A stretch of DNA of 64,000 nt from Kitasatospora sp. MAA4 (GTDB lineage: Bacteria; Actinomycetota; Actinomycetes; Streptomycetales; Streptomycetaceae). The stretch covers positions 206,143 to 270,142 of the forward strand of contig NZ_JARZAI010000008.1 of NCBI RefSeq assembly GCF_029893355.1, read 5' to 3'. This document shows positions 1 through 10,616 of the stretch, one piece after another. The notes below the pieces were generated by a model, which was not told the DNA's origin, ran no database searches, and worked only from the letters and a program-made list of their open reading frames with translations. A program made the position numbers and the translations under genes. Within the stretch, counting starts at the first letter, position 1, and the number at the start of each line of letters is the position of its first letter.

Positions 1-215
1 TGTTCGAGCAGGGCGGCGGTGACGCCCGCCGAGTCCGAGGCGTCGAGCCGGCAGGCGCTGAACCTGCCCTGCGGGTCGGCCAGTTCCGCGACGGCGGACT
101 CGGCCCGCGACAGGTCGTAGTCGGCGACGACCATGTGCTCGAAGTACGAGCGACGCGCGGCGATCTTGGTGACGGCGGTGCCGACCCCGCCGGCTCCGAC
201 AAGCATGATCCGCAT
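1..215 (-). CDS. NADP-binding dehydrogenase (saccharopine dehydrogenase-like), N-terminal fragment
   Basis: Partial gene running off the left edge; only about 71 N-terminal residues are visible. The product starts MRIMLVGAGGVGTAVTKIA, a Rossmann nucleotide-binding glycine motif (GAGGVG), followed by a strand ending VVADYD that would bind the adenosine ribose. This pattern is typical of the saccharopine dehydrogenase/lysine-ketoglutarate reductase family of cytoplasmic NAD(P) enzymes. The start at 215 is supported by a GGAGAG ribosome site just upstream. It is divergent from the TetR gene at 384, so it may be under the operators at 334-368. Substrate cannot be judged from the fragment. Confidence 0.7.
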   Translation of the reverse strand, partial: MRIMLVGAGGVGTAVTKIAARRSYFEHMVVADYDLSRAESAVAELADPQGRFSACRLDASDSAGVTAALLE

Positions 216-333
216 CAGAGATCTCTCCAGTCCGCACTCAGTTCTTGCTGGTGGGGCCGATGTAACTCCGGCCCCACCAGTAGCGTCAATGCCGTTGGCA
301 TAAGACCCCGGGCCCGGGAAAGCTCTTGCCTTT

Positions 334-368
334 CCTAGGGGCCCTAGGTTTATCCTAGGATCCCTAGG
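334..368. promoter_or_regulatory. Tandem CCTAGG palindromes, probable TetR operators
   Basis: Two palindromes lie side by side in the divergent spacer: CCTAGGGGCCCTAGG (334-348, 7-bp arms) and CCTAGGATCCCTAGG (354-368, 6-bp arms). Their starts are 20 bp apart, about two helical turns. They end 7 bp before the GGAGG ribosome site of the TetR gene at 384. Position and symmetry fit autoregulation by that TetR protein and possibly control of the divergent dehydrogenase. Confidence 0.7.
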
Positions 369-383
369 AACGAAGGAGGGCGG

Positions 384-971
384 ATGGCACGGGCCGGACT
401 GACGGCGGAGCAGGTGACGATCGCGGGCGCCGAGTTGGCGGACCAGGTCGGGCTCGACCGGGTGACCATGTCGCAGGTGGCACGGCAGCTCGGGGTGAAG
501 GACGCGAGCCTCTACTCGCACGTGCGCGGCCTGGAGGATCTGCGCGGGCGGATCGCGCTGCTGGCGGCGGACGAGAAGACCATCCGTATCGCCGAGGCGA
601 CCGCCGGGCTGGCGGGCAAGGACGCGCTGGTCGCGTTCGCGAACGCCTGGCGCGAGTACGCCCACCGGCATCCGGGCCGCTACACGGCGACGCAGACCCC
701 GATCGAGATCGACCCCGAGCTGGCCGCGAAGGCGCTCGGACCGCGGCGCGCGGTGGAGCTGACCTACGGCATGCTGCGCGGCTACGGACTCGCCGAGCCC
801 GACCTGACCGACGCGGTCCGGCTGCTGCGCAGCACGTTCCACGGGTTCGTCGCCCTGGAGGCCGCAGGCGGGTTCGCGCACCGGCGCTCGCCGCAGCAGT
901 CCTGGGTCCGCGCCCTCGACGCCCTGCACACCCTCCTGGAGCACTGGCCCCCATCGGTAGGAGACTCGTGA
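384..971 (+). CDS. TetR/AcrR family transcriptional regulator
   Basis: DNA-binding repressor of 195 residues. The N-terminal helix-turn-helix (about residues 8-55) is recognisable from VTMSQVARQLGVKDASLYSH, and the C-terminal part resembles the WHG-type ligand-binding domain of TetR regulators. ATG 384 has GGAGG at 375-379. The stop overlaps the hydrolase ATG by one base (TGATG at 969-973), so the two are translationally coupled. The tandem palindromes at 334-368 are its likely binding sites. The ligand is unknown, perhaps a substrate of the coupled hydrolase. Confidence 0.9.
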   Translation: MARAGLTAEQVTIAGAELADQVGLDRVTMSQVARQLGVKDASLYSHVRGLEDLRGRIALLAADEKTIRIAEATAGLAGKDALVAFANAWREYAHRHPGRYTATQTPIEIDPELAAKALGPRRAVELTYGMLRGYGLAEPDLTDAVRLLRSTFHGFVALEAAGGFAHRRSPQQSWVRALDALHTLLEHWPPSVGDS

Positions 972-1810
972 TGACCACCCCGACCACCGGCAGCCTGCGC
1001 GTGAACGGCGCGAGCCTGCACTACGAAGTACGCGGCCAGGGCCCGCTCCTGCTGCTGATCCCCGGGGGGACGGGCGGCGCGGCCTCCTTCGACGCCGTCG
1101 CCGACGACCTTGCGGCGCAGTACACGGTCGCGACCTACGACCCGCGCGGCATGTCCCGAAGCACCCTGGACGATCCCGAGGCCGAGCAGCGCGTGGCCGA
1201 GCACGCCGACGACGCGTTCCGGCTGCTGGAGTTGCTGTCGCCGGGTGAGCCTGCCCGAGTGTTCGGCGCCAGCTCGGGCGCGATCGCCGCGCTCCACCTG
1301 CTCTGCGCCCATCCGGACCGGGTCGAACGGCTGGTGGCGCACGAGCCGCCGGTGGTGGAGGTCCTGCCGGACGTCGCCGACCATCGCGCGCTCCTCGCGC
1401 GTGTGCGGGAGACCTTCCGCACGCAGGGGCTCATGCCGGCGATGGCCGTGTTCGCGGCAGGTCTGAAGAAGGACGATGACGACACCGCCGAGCCGAGGGC
1501 CGAGATCGAGCTCCCGCCGCAGGCGGCGGCGAGGGCCGAGCAGACGATGGCCGACCTGCCCTACTTCGTCGGACGCATCGTGCCGAGCTTCATGTCCTAC
1601 GCCCCGGACGTCCACCGGCTGCGGGCGCTCTCGGACCGCCTCGTGCTCGCCTGCGGCCAGGACTCGCGCGGCGAACTGGCCTACCGTCCGGCCGCTCTGC
1701 TGGCTGAGCGCTTCGGCACGGAACTCCTGCACTTCCCCGGCGGGCACACCGGTCTGACCACGCACCCGGCCGAGTTCGGTGAGCTGCTCCGGAAGGCCTT
1801 GCGGCCGTAG
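971..1810 (+). CDS. Alpha/beta-fold hydrolase
   Basis: Serine hydrolase of about 279 residues with the alpha/beta-hydrolase layout: an early HYEVRGQGPLLLLIPGG block with the oxyanion region, nucleophile elbow GASSG (about residue 100), acid in the ACGQDSRG region, and a late His in FPGGHTGL. The start is ATG 971, with TAGGAG at 958-963 at good spacing; a GTG one codon upstream is possible. It is co-transcribed with the upstream TetR gene. Substrate unknown; the family includes esterases, epoxide hydrolases and C-C hydrolases. Confidence 0.85.
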   Translation: MTTPTTGSLRVNGASLHYEVRGQGPLLLLIPGGTGGAASFDAVADDLAAQYTVATYDPRGMSRSTLDDPEAEQRVAEHADDAFRLLELLSPGEPARVFGASSGAIAALHLLCAHPDRVERLVAHEPPVVEVLPDVADHRALLARVRETFRTQGLMPAMAVFAAGLKKDDDDTAEPRAEIELPPQAAARAEQTMADLPYFVGRIVPSFMSYAPDVHRLRALSDRLVLACGQDSRGELAYRPAALLAERFGTELLHFPGGHTGLTTHPAEFGELLRKALRP

Positions 1811-1830
1811 CCCTTCGGCGCGAGTGGGGA

Positions 1831-1868
1831 GGCCGGCGCTGTCCAGCAGCATCTCCGGAGCGCCGGCC
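1831..1868. terminator. Bidirectional stem-loop between convergent genes
   Basis: GGCCGGCGCT (1831-1840) pairs perfectly with AGCGCCGGCC (1859-1868) across an 18-base loop. It sits between the ends of the hydrolase (+) and pgm (-) genes. No U-tract is present, as is common in this group of bacteria. Confidence 0.55.
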
Positions 1869-1876
1869 ACCCCAGC

Positions 1877-3526
<1,650 letters not shown>

Positions 3527-3708
3527 CGTCGCGTCCTTTGCTCGTCGTTCCCGGGACCGCTGAGCAGGCTACCGCCGGACGGGCGGCTCCCCGGTCACCT
3601 CGCGGACGGGGCGTTTCGCTGCCGAGCCTCCCCGTCCGTACGACGTCTCAATCCCGGGCCCCCGCAGACGAGTTGCGGGGACGCGGGGAGACGGGACCGA
3701 GCAGTGGA

Positions 3709-4158
3709 TCAGCCGGCCCGGTACGGCTGCGCCGGCGCGGCATCCTGCGGCTGGGGGGTCTGGTACGGGTTCGGCTGCTGGGCCTGGTAGGGCTGCGTCT
3801 GGTACGGGTTGGGCTGTGCGGGCTGGAACGGCTGGCCGGGCTGGCCGGGCTGCGCGGGCTGGAACTGCACCGGTGCGTTGGCCTTGCTGCGCGCACTCAG
3901 CGACTTGACGAAGTTGACGATCAGCAGCACCGGGACGAGGAGCACCTTGAAGAAGATGTAGTAGGTGCCGCCTTGGAAGATGAATCCGAGGTAGAAGCCG
4001 TAGCCGAGGAAGGCCGCACCGACTATCGCGTTGAAGACGCGCATACCGGTGCTCTGGCCGCCCTTTGCGGCGGCGAGCCCGATCAGGACGAGGCCGCTGA
4101 GTCCCAGCAGAAGGACATACCAGGAAAAGAGGGGCTCGTTGCTGAAGTCGAGATTCAC
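3709..4158 (-). CDS. Small membrane protein with Pro/Gln-rich tail
   Basis: 149 residues. Three hydrophobic segments (about 13-30, 41-62 and 66-87) suggest an integral membrane protein. From about residue 98 a Gln/Pro/Tyr-rich low-complexity tail repeats units such as PAQPGQPGQP and NPYQTQPYQ. Such tails are common on actinobacterial membrane proteins and may be cytoplasmic interaction surfaces. I do not recognise a specific family. It lies downstream of the sedolisin-like gene in the same direction but 150 bp away behind a terminator, so it probably has its own promoter. Confidence 0.75.
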   Translation of the reverse strand: MNLDFSNEPLFSWYVLLLGLSGLVLIGLAAAKGGQSTGMRVFNAIVGAAFLGYGFYLGFIFQGGTYYIFFKVLLVPVLLIVNFVKSLSARSKANAPVQFQPAQPGQPGQPFQPAQPNPYQTQPYQAQQPNPYQTPQPQDAAPAQPYRAG

Positions 4159-4261
4159 AGGGGTCTCCGCTGAAGGAATGGGGACGGGAACGAGTCGCGA
4201 CCCTAGCGGGTAACTGACGCCGTGTCTCTTTTGATTTCCGGCGGATAACCGGCGGATAACA

Positions 4262-4294
4262 GCGCGGCCGCCGGGGACCCCCCGACGGCCGCGC
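4262..4294 (-). terminator. Stem-loop downstream of S53 peptidase gene
   Basis: GCGCGGCCG (4262-4270) pairs with CGGCCGCGC (4286-4294), with further G/C pairing inside the loop, 19 bp past the stop of the minus-strand peptidase gene. Confidence 0.5.
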
Positions 4295-4312
4295 CACCGA
4301 ACCGAGCAGCCG

Positions 4313-5653
4313 TCAGCGCTGGTGCGCCAGGGCCCGGACGAGCTTGGTGGCGTCCACCGTGCCGACGCCCGTCGTCTGGTCGTAGCCGGGGCCGGCGGTG
4401 TATCCGCTGGTACCGGTCGAGCCCGTGGTCACGTCCACCAGTCCGGCGGAGTGCTGCGCGTACAGCCGGTAGAGGTCGTCGTCGATCACGCCGAGCCGGT
4501 GCCCGGCGGCCTGGTCGGCCAGTGCGACCACGGCGGCGAACAGCGGCGACGACTCGCTGGTGCCCGCGCCGTCGGCGGTCCAGCCGGTGTTGGCCGGGTC
4601 GAAGCTGGAGTACAGCCACAGCGCGCCGTTGGGCGAGCCCGCCATGCTGACGTCCGGGGTGCCGCGGTGCTCACCGACCACCGAGCGGACGGCGTCCTGG
4701 TAGTCGGGTCGGGCGAAGACCTGGGACTGCTCGCCGCCGCTGCCCGACCACGCGCTGTCCGGCGCGGTGCGCACGCCCTGGTCGTTCAGCTGGAGTTCGG
4801 TGCCGCCCACCGCGGTGACCAGCGGGTCGCCGGCCGGCCAGGCGGCGTCCAGCTTGGTGGAGTCGCCGCCGCCGTCGCCCGAGCTGGCGGTCAGGGTCAC
4901 GCCGTGCTGGGCCGCGTTGGTGAAGGCGTAGCGCAGCGTGGTGAGGCTGGTGTAGTCGCCCAGGTCGAAGCCCGGGAACTGCCCCTCGCTGGTGGCCCAG
5001 CTCATCGAGACGACGTCGGCCTGACCCGCGTTCACCAGGTGGTTGATGCCGCTCATCATCTCCGGGATGCCGACCGGTCCCTCGGTCTCCGAGACGCCGG
5101 TCTCCAGCAGCACGATGTTCGCGCCGGGCGCGACCGCGTGGGCGGCCTCCACGTCGAGGGTGGTCTCGCCGGCCCAGCCGTCCATGTCCGCGTTGGTGGG
5201 GTCGAAGGCCGGGACCTGACCCCACTTCACCACCTGGACCTGGCTGCTGGGCAGACCCCACTGCGCGGAGTAGACGTCCAGGTCGTGCTGGATGGTCGGC
5301 GAGCCGAAGGAGTCGACGATGACGATGGTCCGGCCCTTGCCGGTGATGCCGGCGGCGTAGAGCGGGTTGAGGTTGTAGGCGGTGCGGTACTGCAGCGGCG
5401 AGTAGCAGGCGCGCTTGAGCTGCGTGAGGCAGGCGCTGGTGGTGATCGGCGCGGCCAGGACGGGGTCGCCCGGGTCGGCCGCGTGCCGCAGGCGGGCCGA
5501 CGTCCGGATGGAGAGCGAGGACGACGCGGGGGCGGCGGCGCTCGGCGCCGCTGAGGTGCGGGTCGCCGAGGCGGTGGGGGCGGCGGCCAGGGTGAGGGCG
5601 GATCCGAGCAGGGCCGCGGCGGCGGGCAGGGCTAGCAGGCGGCGCAGTGGCAT
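4313..5653 (-). CDS. Secreted S53 family (sedolisin-type) serine peptidase
   Basis: 446 residues with a Sec signal peptide (MPLRRLLALPAAAALLGSAL, cleavage near ASA 30). Sedolisins use a Glu-Asp-Ser triad plus an oxyanion Asp. All four are visible: E163 and D167 in GETTLDVE, D260 in SSGDGGG, and S366 in GTSESSP. Family members are typically active at acidic pH. The N-terminal propeptide domain usual for classic sedolisins is absent or very short: only about 75 residues separate the signal peptide from the catalytic start. This marks the short actinobacterial S53 subtype. Its job is probably extracellular protein degradation. Confidence 0.9.
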   Translation of the reverse strand: MPLRRLLALPAAAALLGSALTLAAAPTASATRTSAAPSAAAPASSSLSIRTSARLRHAADPGDPVLAAPITTSACLTQLKRACYSPLQYRTAYNLNPLYAAGITGKGRTIVIVDSFGSPTIQHDLDVYSAQWGLPSSQVQVVKWGQVPAFDPTNADMDGWAGETTLDVEAAHAVAPGANIVLLETGVSETEGPVGIPEMMSGINHLVNAGQADVVSMSWATSEGQFPGFDLGDYTSLTTLRYAFTNAAQHGVTLTASSGDGGGDSTKLDAAWPAGDPLVTAVGGTELQLNDQGVRTAPDSAWSGSGGEQSQVFARPDYQDAVRSVVGEHRGTPDVSMAGSPNGALWLYSSFDPANTGWTADGAGTSESSPLFAAVVALADQAAGHRLGVIDDDLYRLYAQHSAGLVDVTTGSTGTSGYTAGPGYDQTTGVGTVDATKLVRALAHQR

Positions 5654-5789
5654 GGGAGTCCTTGGGTAGGCCCGATATCAGCTGGTGTGATCATGACAGT
5701 GCACAGCGTGACGCAGCAATGCTTCCGTCATGTCCACCGGCGCCTTCCGGCCACCCGTACGGACTACCTGGGTTTCATTTGAAAACGCG

Positions 5790-6275
5790 TTACCCCAGCG
5801 CCAGTTCGGCCGCGATCAGCGTGCCGCTGCCGGTCAGTCTGGCCGCCACGCGGCTCGCGTACGCCTCCACCAGGCGCAGGCCCCGGCCGCAGACCGCGTC
5901 CGCGTCCAGGGCCGCCCGGCGCGGGGTGCTGCGCGGACGCCACCGGCCGGAGTCCCTGACCTCGACCGTGAGGGCCTCGGCCTGCAGGGTGACCAGCAGG
6001 ACCACGTCATGGCTGCCGCTGTGCAGCACCACGTTGGCGACCAGTTCCGTGACGATCACACTCACCGCGTCGACCGCGTCCTGCGACAGCTGCCATCGCA
6101 GCGCCAGGTCGCGGGCGAAGTGCCGCAGCGCGGGCACCGCCTCGGGCACGGCCGTCATCGCGCAGAGCGCCGACCCGCGCGCGGCGGAGGCTGGGCGGTC
6201 GGCGGGCAGCGGAAGCGCGAGGGGGTGGGGGAGTACCGCGCTGATCGAGGCGGTGGCGGGGGCGGAGGCGGTCAA
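5790..6275 (-). CDS. ATP-binding protein, anti-sigma-factor-like histidine-kinase ATPase fold
   Basis: 161 residues with the HATPase_c_2 fold of RsbW/SpoIIAB-like regulators. The N-box is visible as VTELVANVVLHS and the G-region as VRDSGRWRP and CGRGLRLVEAYA. These small standalone ATPases are very numerous in streptomycetes and usually bind sigma factors, anti-anti-sigma factors or other partners. About 40 variable residues precede the fold. It is divergent from the LuxR ATPase gene at 6552, with which it may share control. The partner cannot be read from the sequence. Confidence 0.85.
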   Translation of the reverse strand: MTASAPATASISAVLPHPLALPLPADRPASAARGSALCAMTAVPEAVPALRHFARDLALRWQLSQDAVDAVSVIVTELVANVVLHSGSHDVVLLVTLQAEALTVEVRDSGRWRPRSTPRRAALDADAVCGRGLRLVEAYASRVAARLTGSGTLIAAELALG

Positions 6276-6551
6276 GAGGAACTCCTGCGCGCCGGTCCGA
6301 ACGGTCCGGCTTCATCGTGGGGGGATGGCGGGGTCGCGGTGCGGCGGGCGTCGCCGCAGTCACGCAGGGCCACTGGGGCCGGTCCCCCTCGCAGTCTCGG
6401 AGGCCAGGCGGCCTCTCACCCGCTACCGTCGCTGCCCACCCCTCTACCGCACAATCAGGGGACACTGAAGTACGGATACGCAAAGAACTCGAAGTCCCCG
6501 CGCGGTGCCGGGGCGGTGACGGTCAGTGTCGATCGAGGCGAGCGGGCGGCC
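6276..6551. promoter_or_regulatory. Divergent promoter region
   Basis: A 276-bp spacer between the ATPase gene (-) and the LuxR-family gene (+). It is locally less G/C-rich around 6440-6490. No clear palindrome or convincing -35/-10 pair was identified. Confidence 0.4.
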
Positions 6552-9278
6552 ATGGTGGGTGAGCGCGAGGGGACCTGGGAGCAGCGGCTGGGACGCAGCC
6601 TGGCCCCGGCCGGGGACGAGTCGGGGGGCGGCGGGCCGGTCCTGTTCCTGGTCGAGGGGACGGCCGGGACGGGCAAGAGCCGACTGGTCGCCCGCCTGCT
6701 GGGCCGGCCGACGGCGCGCACCGCGGCGCGGCTGATCGTCTCCTTCGGCGCGGACGGCGCCCCGGTCGTCGCCCACGAACAGCCGGACGCGGCGCCGCGC
6801 GGCCTGGACGAGGAGCTGGCGCACTGGCGCGCCACCGCCGGTCCCGGCCTGCTGGTCGCCGAGGACGTCCACCGGGCCGACCAGCCGTCGCTCACGGCAC
6901 TGCGGCAGCTGCTGGAGACCCGTCCCGCGCCGGCCGCCTGCGTGCTGACCTACCGGCCCGAGGAGCTGGCCGAACCCGGCCTGCCGCTGGGCCGCACGCT
7001 CGCCTACCCGCCCGAGCTCGCCGTGCTGCGGATCCGGCTGGCCGCGCTCGGACCGCAGGAGGTGCGCCGGATCGCGGTGAGCGCCCTGGGCGAGGCCCGC
7101 TGCCCTGCCGACTTCACCGCCCGCCTGCACGAACGCTCCGGCGGCACGCCCAGGGTGGTCGCCGACCTGGTGGAGCTGCTGGCCGAGGCCGGCGGCGCCC
7201 GCGAGCGGTTCAGCGTCCGGGACGTGGACGCGGTGGGCGTGCCGGTCCGGCTCGCCGAGACCGTACTCGGCCGGACGGCGGCGCTGCCCGAGCTGCCGCG
7301 CCGCGTGGTGGCCGCGGCGGCGGTCCTGGACGAGCACGTGAGCGCGGCCGAGCTGGTGGCGGTCGCCGGGCTCGGCGCCGCGGAGGGCCGCGAAGCCCTG
7401 CTGGCCGCGCTGCGCGGCGCGGTCCTGAGCGAGGACGGCGACGGCCGGTACGGCTTCCGCGAGCCGCTGGCGGGCGCCGCGGTGCACCGCGAGCTGCCGG
7501 GTCCGGTCCGCCAGGAGCTGCACCGGCGCGCGGCGGACGTGCTGACCCGCCGCCAGCCGGTGCCCTGGGCCCAGGTGGCCGTGCACCGGCGCAGCGGCGG
7601 GCCGCGCGGCGCCTGGCTGCGCGCGGTGGAACGCGCGGCGCGCCGGGCCGACCTGGTCGGCGAGCACCAGGCGGCGACCGCCCTGCTGTCGCAGACCCTG
7701 GCCGCGCCCGGCCTGCCGCAGGAGGCCCGGGCCCGGCTGGCTCCGCTGCTGGCCCGCAGCGCGGTGCTGGGGCTGGGCTCGGAGCAGACGGTGACGGTGC
7801 TGCGCCAGATCGTCGACGACCAGGAGCTGCCGCCGGCCGTCCGTGGCGAGGTCCGGCTCGATCTGGGCCTGCTGCTCTGCAACCAGGTGGGCCGCCGCGC
7901 GCAGGGCACGGTCGAGCTGCTGCGGGCGGTCGAGGAGCTGAGCGAGCGGCCGGTGCTGCTGGCCCGGGCCATGTCGGCGCTGGCCATGCCGTACTGGCCG
8001 GCGGCGCCCTGGGAGGAGAACCTGAGCTGGATCGAGCGGGCCGAGGCCACCGCCGAGCGCAGCGGGGACCCGGCGGTGAAGATGGCGGTCGCGGTCAACC
8101 GGGTGGCCGTGCTGATGAACATCGGCGACCCGTCCTGCTGGCAGCTGCTGGACGCGCTGCCGCGCGACAGCGACGAGCTGGCCTGCCGCCAGCACGTGGC
8201 GCGCGGGCTCTGCAACGCGGCGGACGCGGCGGTCTGGCTGGGCTACTACCGGCGCTCCGAGCAGCTGCTGGCCGAGGGCGTCGAGCTGGCCGTGCGCTCC
8301 GGCGCGGCCTACACCGAGCAGACCGGGCGCAGCACCGTCCTCCTGCTGGACTGGGCGGCCGGACGCTGGGGCGGCCTGGCCGCGCGGGCCAGGGAGCTGG
8401 TCGCCGACGCCGGTGAGATGCCGGTGATCGCGGCGGACGCGCACGTGGTGCTCGGCCTGCTCGCGCTGGCCCGCGGCGAGTGGGCGCAGGTGGAGGAGTG
8501 GCTGGCCGCGGCCGGCAGCCCGGCGGGCGAGGACGGCGCGGTGCCGCTGACGGCCACCGCCTCGGGAGCCCGGATCCGCCTCGCGCTGGCCCGCCAGGAG
8601 GTGGCGGCCGCCGCGCAGGAGGCCGAGCGTGCCTGGGCGGGGCTGCGGCGCAAGGGCGTCTGGGTGTGGGGCGCCGAGCTGGCGCCCTGGGCCGCGCAGG
8701 CCCTGGCCGCCGCCGGGCGGCCCGCGGCGGCCGAAGAGCTGGTGGCGGAGTTCGCCGCCGGGCTGGCGGGCCGCGACGCGCCGTCGGCGGCCGCCGCCCT
8801 GCTCTGGTGCCGCGCGGTGCTCGCGGAGGCGGCCGACGAGCCGGCCGCCGCGGCCGCGTACTTCCGCCGGGCCGGCGCCGCGTACGGGGAGCTGGACCGG
8901 CCCTATGCGCAGGCCCTGACGGCGGAGGGCGCCGGCCGCTGCGCGCTGGGGCCGGTGGCGGACGGGACGGCGACGGCGGAGCTGACCGGCGCGGCCCAGC
9001 GCCTGGAGGCGCTGGGCGCGGTCTGGGACGCCGCCCGCGCCCGCGCCACCCTGCGCGCCCACCAGCCCTCCGAGGACCGCCGCGCCCCCGGCCGTCCGGG
9101 CTACGGCGACCAGCTCTCGCCGCGCGAGCAGGAGGTCGCCGAGCTGGCCGCGACCGGCCTGACCAACCGCGAGATCGCGAGCACCCTGCACCTCTCGCCG
9201 CGCACCGTCGAGCAGCACGTGGCCCGCGCGATGCGCAAACTGGGCCGGCACTCCCGCCAGGACCTGGGCCGTCCCTGA
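6552..9278 (+). CDS. LuxR-family regulator with N-terminal AAA ATPase (LAL type)
   Basis: A large transcriptional regulator of about 908 residues. The N-terminal P-loop GTAGTGKS is at about 36-43, with a Walker B-like LLVAEDVHRAD near 105. A long helical, TPR-like middle follows. The C-terminal LuxR helix-turn-helix (about 845-905) shows LSPREQEVAELAATGLTNRE and SPRTVEQHV. The size and order are those of LAL (large ATP-binding LuxR) regulators such as MalT and many antibiotic-cluster activators. ATG 6552 was chosen because homology to the ATPase domain starts shortly after it; GTG 6516 is an alternative. It is not next to a biosynthetic cluster here, so the target is unknown. Confidence 0.9.
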   Translation: MVGEREGTWEQRLGRSLAPAGDESGGGGPVLFLVEGTAGTGKSRLVARLLGRPTARTAARLIVSFGADGAPVVAHEQPDAAPRGLDEELAHWRATAGPGLLVAEDVHRADQPSLTALRQLLETRPAPAACVLTYRPEELAEPGLPLGRTLAYPPELAVLRIRLAALGPQEVRRIAVSALGEARCPADFTARLHERSGGTPRVVADLVELLAEAGGARERFSVRDVDAVGVPVRLAETVLGRTAALPELPRRVVAAAAVLDEHVSAAELVAVAGLGAAEGREALLAALRGAVLSEDGDGRYGFREPLAGAAVHRELPGPVRQELHRRAADVLTRRQPVPWAQVAVHRRSGGPRGAWLRAVERAARRADLVGEHQAATALLSQTLAAPGLPQEARARLAPLLARSAVLGLGSEQTVTVLRQIVDDQELPPAVRGEVRLDLGLLLCNQVGRRAQGTVELLRAVEELSERPVLLARAMSALAMPYWPAAPWEENLSWIERAEATAERSGDPAVKMAVAVNRVAVLMNIGDPSCWQLLDALPRDSDELACRQHVARGLCNAADAAVWLGYYRRSEQLLAEGVELAVRSGAAYTEQTGRSTVLLLDWAAGRWGGLAARARELVADAGEMPVIAADAHVVLGLLALARGEWAQVEEWLAAAGSPAGEDGAVPLTATASGARIRLALARQEVAAAAQEAERAWAGLRRKGVWVWGAELAPWAAQALAAAGRPAAAEELVAEFAAGLAGRDAPSAAAALLWCRAVLAEAADEPAAAAAYFRRAGAAYGELDRPYAQALTAEGAGRCALGPVADGTATAELTGAAQRLEALGAVWDAARARATLRAHQPSEDRRAPGRPGYGDQLSPREQEVAELAATGLTNREIASTLHLSPRTVEQHVARAMRKLGRHSRQDLGRP

Positions 9279-9317
9279 AGGCCGGATGGCATCCGGGTGC
9301 GGGATGCCGGGTCCGCG

Positions 9318-10616
9318 ATGGTTCGGCGGCTGCGGGGGAACAAGGGGAGGATGCCTGGTCTCCCTTTCCCGGAAACGACCGAGACGCTGCGCCGCCGGCT
9401 CAAGGAGCCGGTCGTCGAGCAGACCGTGCGCGCGACGGTGGCCGCGACGCTGTCCTACGCCGTCGCGGTGCACCTGAGCAGCGAACCGGCGCCGCTGACG
9501 GCGCCGCTCACCGCGCTGCTGGTGGTCCAGGTGACCCTGTACTCCACGCTGACCACCAGCATCCGACGGGTGAACTCCGTGGTGGTCGGGGTGCTGATCG
9601 CGGTGGGGTTCAGCTCGGTGGTGGGCCTGTCCTGGTGGAGCCTGGCGCTGATCATCCTGGCCTCGCTGACGATCGGCCGGTTCGTGCGGGTGGACGAGTT
9701 CGTCAACGAGGTCGCGATCAGCGCGATGCTGGTGCTCGGGGTCACCAGGCTGGCGTCGCAGGCCTGGGACCGGGTGCTGGAGACGCTGATCGGGGCTGGG
9801 GTGGGCCTGCTCTTCAATTTCCTGTTCGCGCCGCCGGTCTGGGTGGACACGGCCGGCGAGTCCATCGAGGACCTGGCCCGCCGGGCCCGTCACCTGCTGG
9901 TGCGGATCGGCGAGGAGCTCGGCGGCCACACCCCGGTGGCGCAGGCCGCCGCCAGGCTGCACGAGGCGCGCCGCCTTGACCAGGCCATCGCCGACGTCGA
10001 CGGCGCCCTGCGGCAGGCCGAGGACAGCCTGCGGCTGAACCCGAGGATCACCGAGGGCGTGGTCTCCCGGGTGATGCTGCGCACCGGGCTGGACACGCTG
10101 GAGATCTGCGTGGTCGTCATCCGGGTGCTGGCCCGCTCGCTCACCGACCTGGCCAAGCGCCGCGACGAGGGCGAGGAGCTCTTCCCGGCGGAGGTGGCGG
10201 TGGCGCTGGAGGAGCTGCTGGGACACCTGGGTGGTGCGCTGGTCAGCTTCGCCGTCCTGGTGACCACGCAGGTCAGCCGCAACGCCGAGGAGGCCGAGGA
10301 CCGGCTGGCGGCCGAGCTCGCCGCCGCCTGGGCCAGCCGGGAGAACGTCGCCCAGCTGCTGCTGCGCCGGGTTCAGGAGCATCCCAAGGCCTGGCAGCTG
10401 CACGGCTCACTGCTGGCCGAGATCGACCGGATCCTGGACGAACTGGACCTGGACCACCGCTCCCGGCGCCTGATGGAGGAGCTGGACCGGGCCTCGGTGG
10501 CCAACCGCGAGCGGTTCACCCGGCTCGGCAGGCTGCGCGGCTTCTTCCGCGGCGAGCGGCTGCGACCGGCCGCGCTGAAGCGGCGGCCTCAGGCCGCCGG
10601 CAGGTCCAACGCGTAG
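9318..10616 (+). CDS. FUSC/aromatic acid exporter-like membrane protein
   Basis: Integral membrane protein of about 432 residues. The N-terminal half has closely spaced hydrophobic segments (AATLSYAVAVHL, LTALLVVQVTLYSTL, VVVGVLIAVGFSSVVGL, LALIILASLTIG). The long charged helical C-terminal half is cytoplasmic in this group. The LTALLVVQVTLYSTLTTSIRR block is typical of the FUSC/DUF939 family, whose E. coli relatives (AaeB) export aromatic acids. Candidate starts are GTG 9297, ATG 9318 and ATG 9351; an AGGGGAGG motif directly abuts 9351. Its 3' end overlaps the convergent GNAT gene by 28 bp. Confidence 0.8.
   Translation: MVRRLRGNKGRMPGLPFPETTETLRRRLKEPVVEQTVRATVAATLSYAVAVHLSSEPAPLTAPLTALLVVQVTLYSTLTTSIRRVNSVVVGVLIAVGFSSVVGLSWWSLALIILASLTIGRFVRVDEFVNEVAISAMLVLGVTRLASQAWDRVLETLIGAGVGLLFNFLFAPPVWVDTAGESIEDLARRARHLLVRIGEELGGHTPVAQAAARLHEARRLDQAIADVDGALRQAEDSLRLNPRITEGVVSRVMLRTGLDTLEICVVVIRVLARSLTDLAKRRDEGEELFPAEVAVALEELLGHLGGALVSFAVLVTTQVSRNAEEAEDRLAAELAAAWASRENVAQLLLRRVQEHPKAWQLHGSLLAEIDRILDELDLDHRSRRLMEELDRASVANRERFTRLGRLRGFFRGERLRPAALKRRPQAAGRSNA

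Noticed and set aside
6444..10403. Very long open frame (about 1300 codons) on the minus strand
   Set aside because: It is antisense to the LuxR ATPase and FUSC-type genes. Its translation is low-complexity Arg/Gly/Gln/His text, the usual mirror of G/C-rich third positions.
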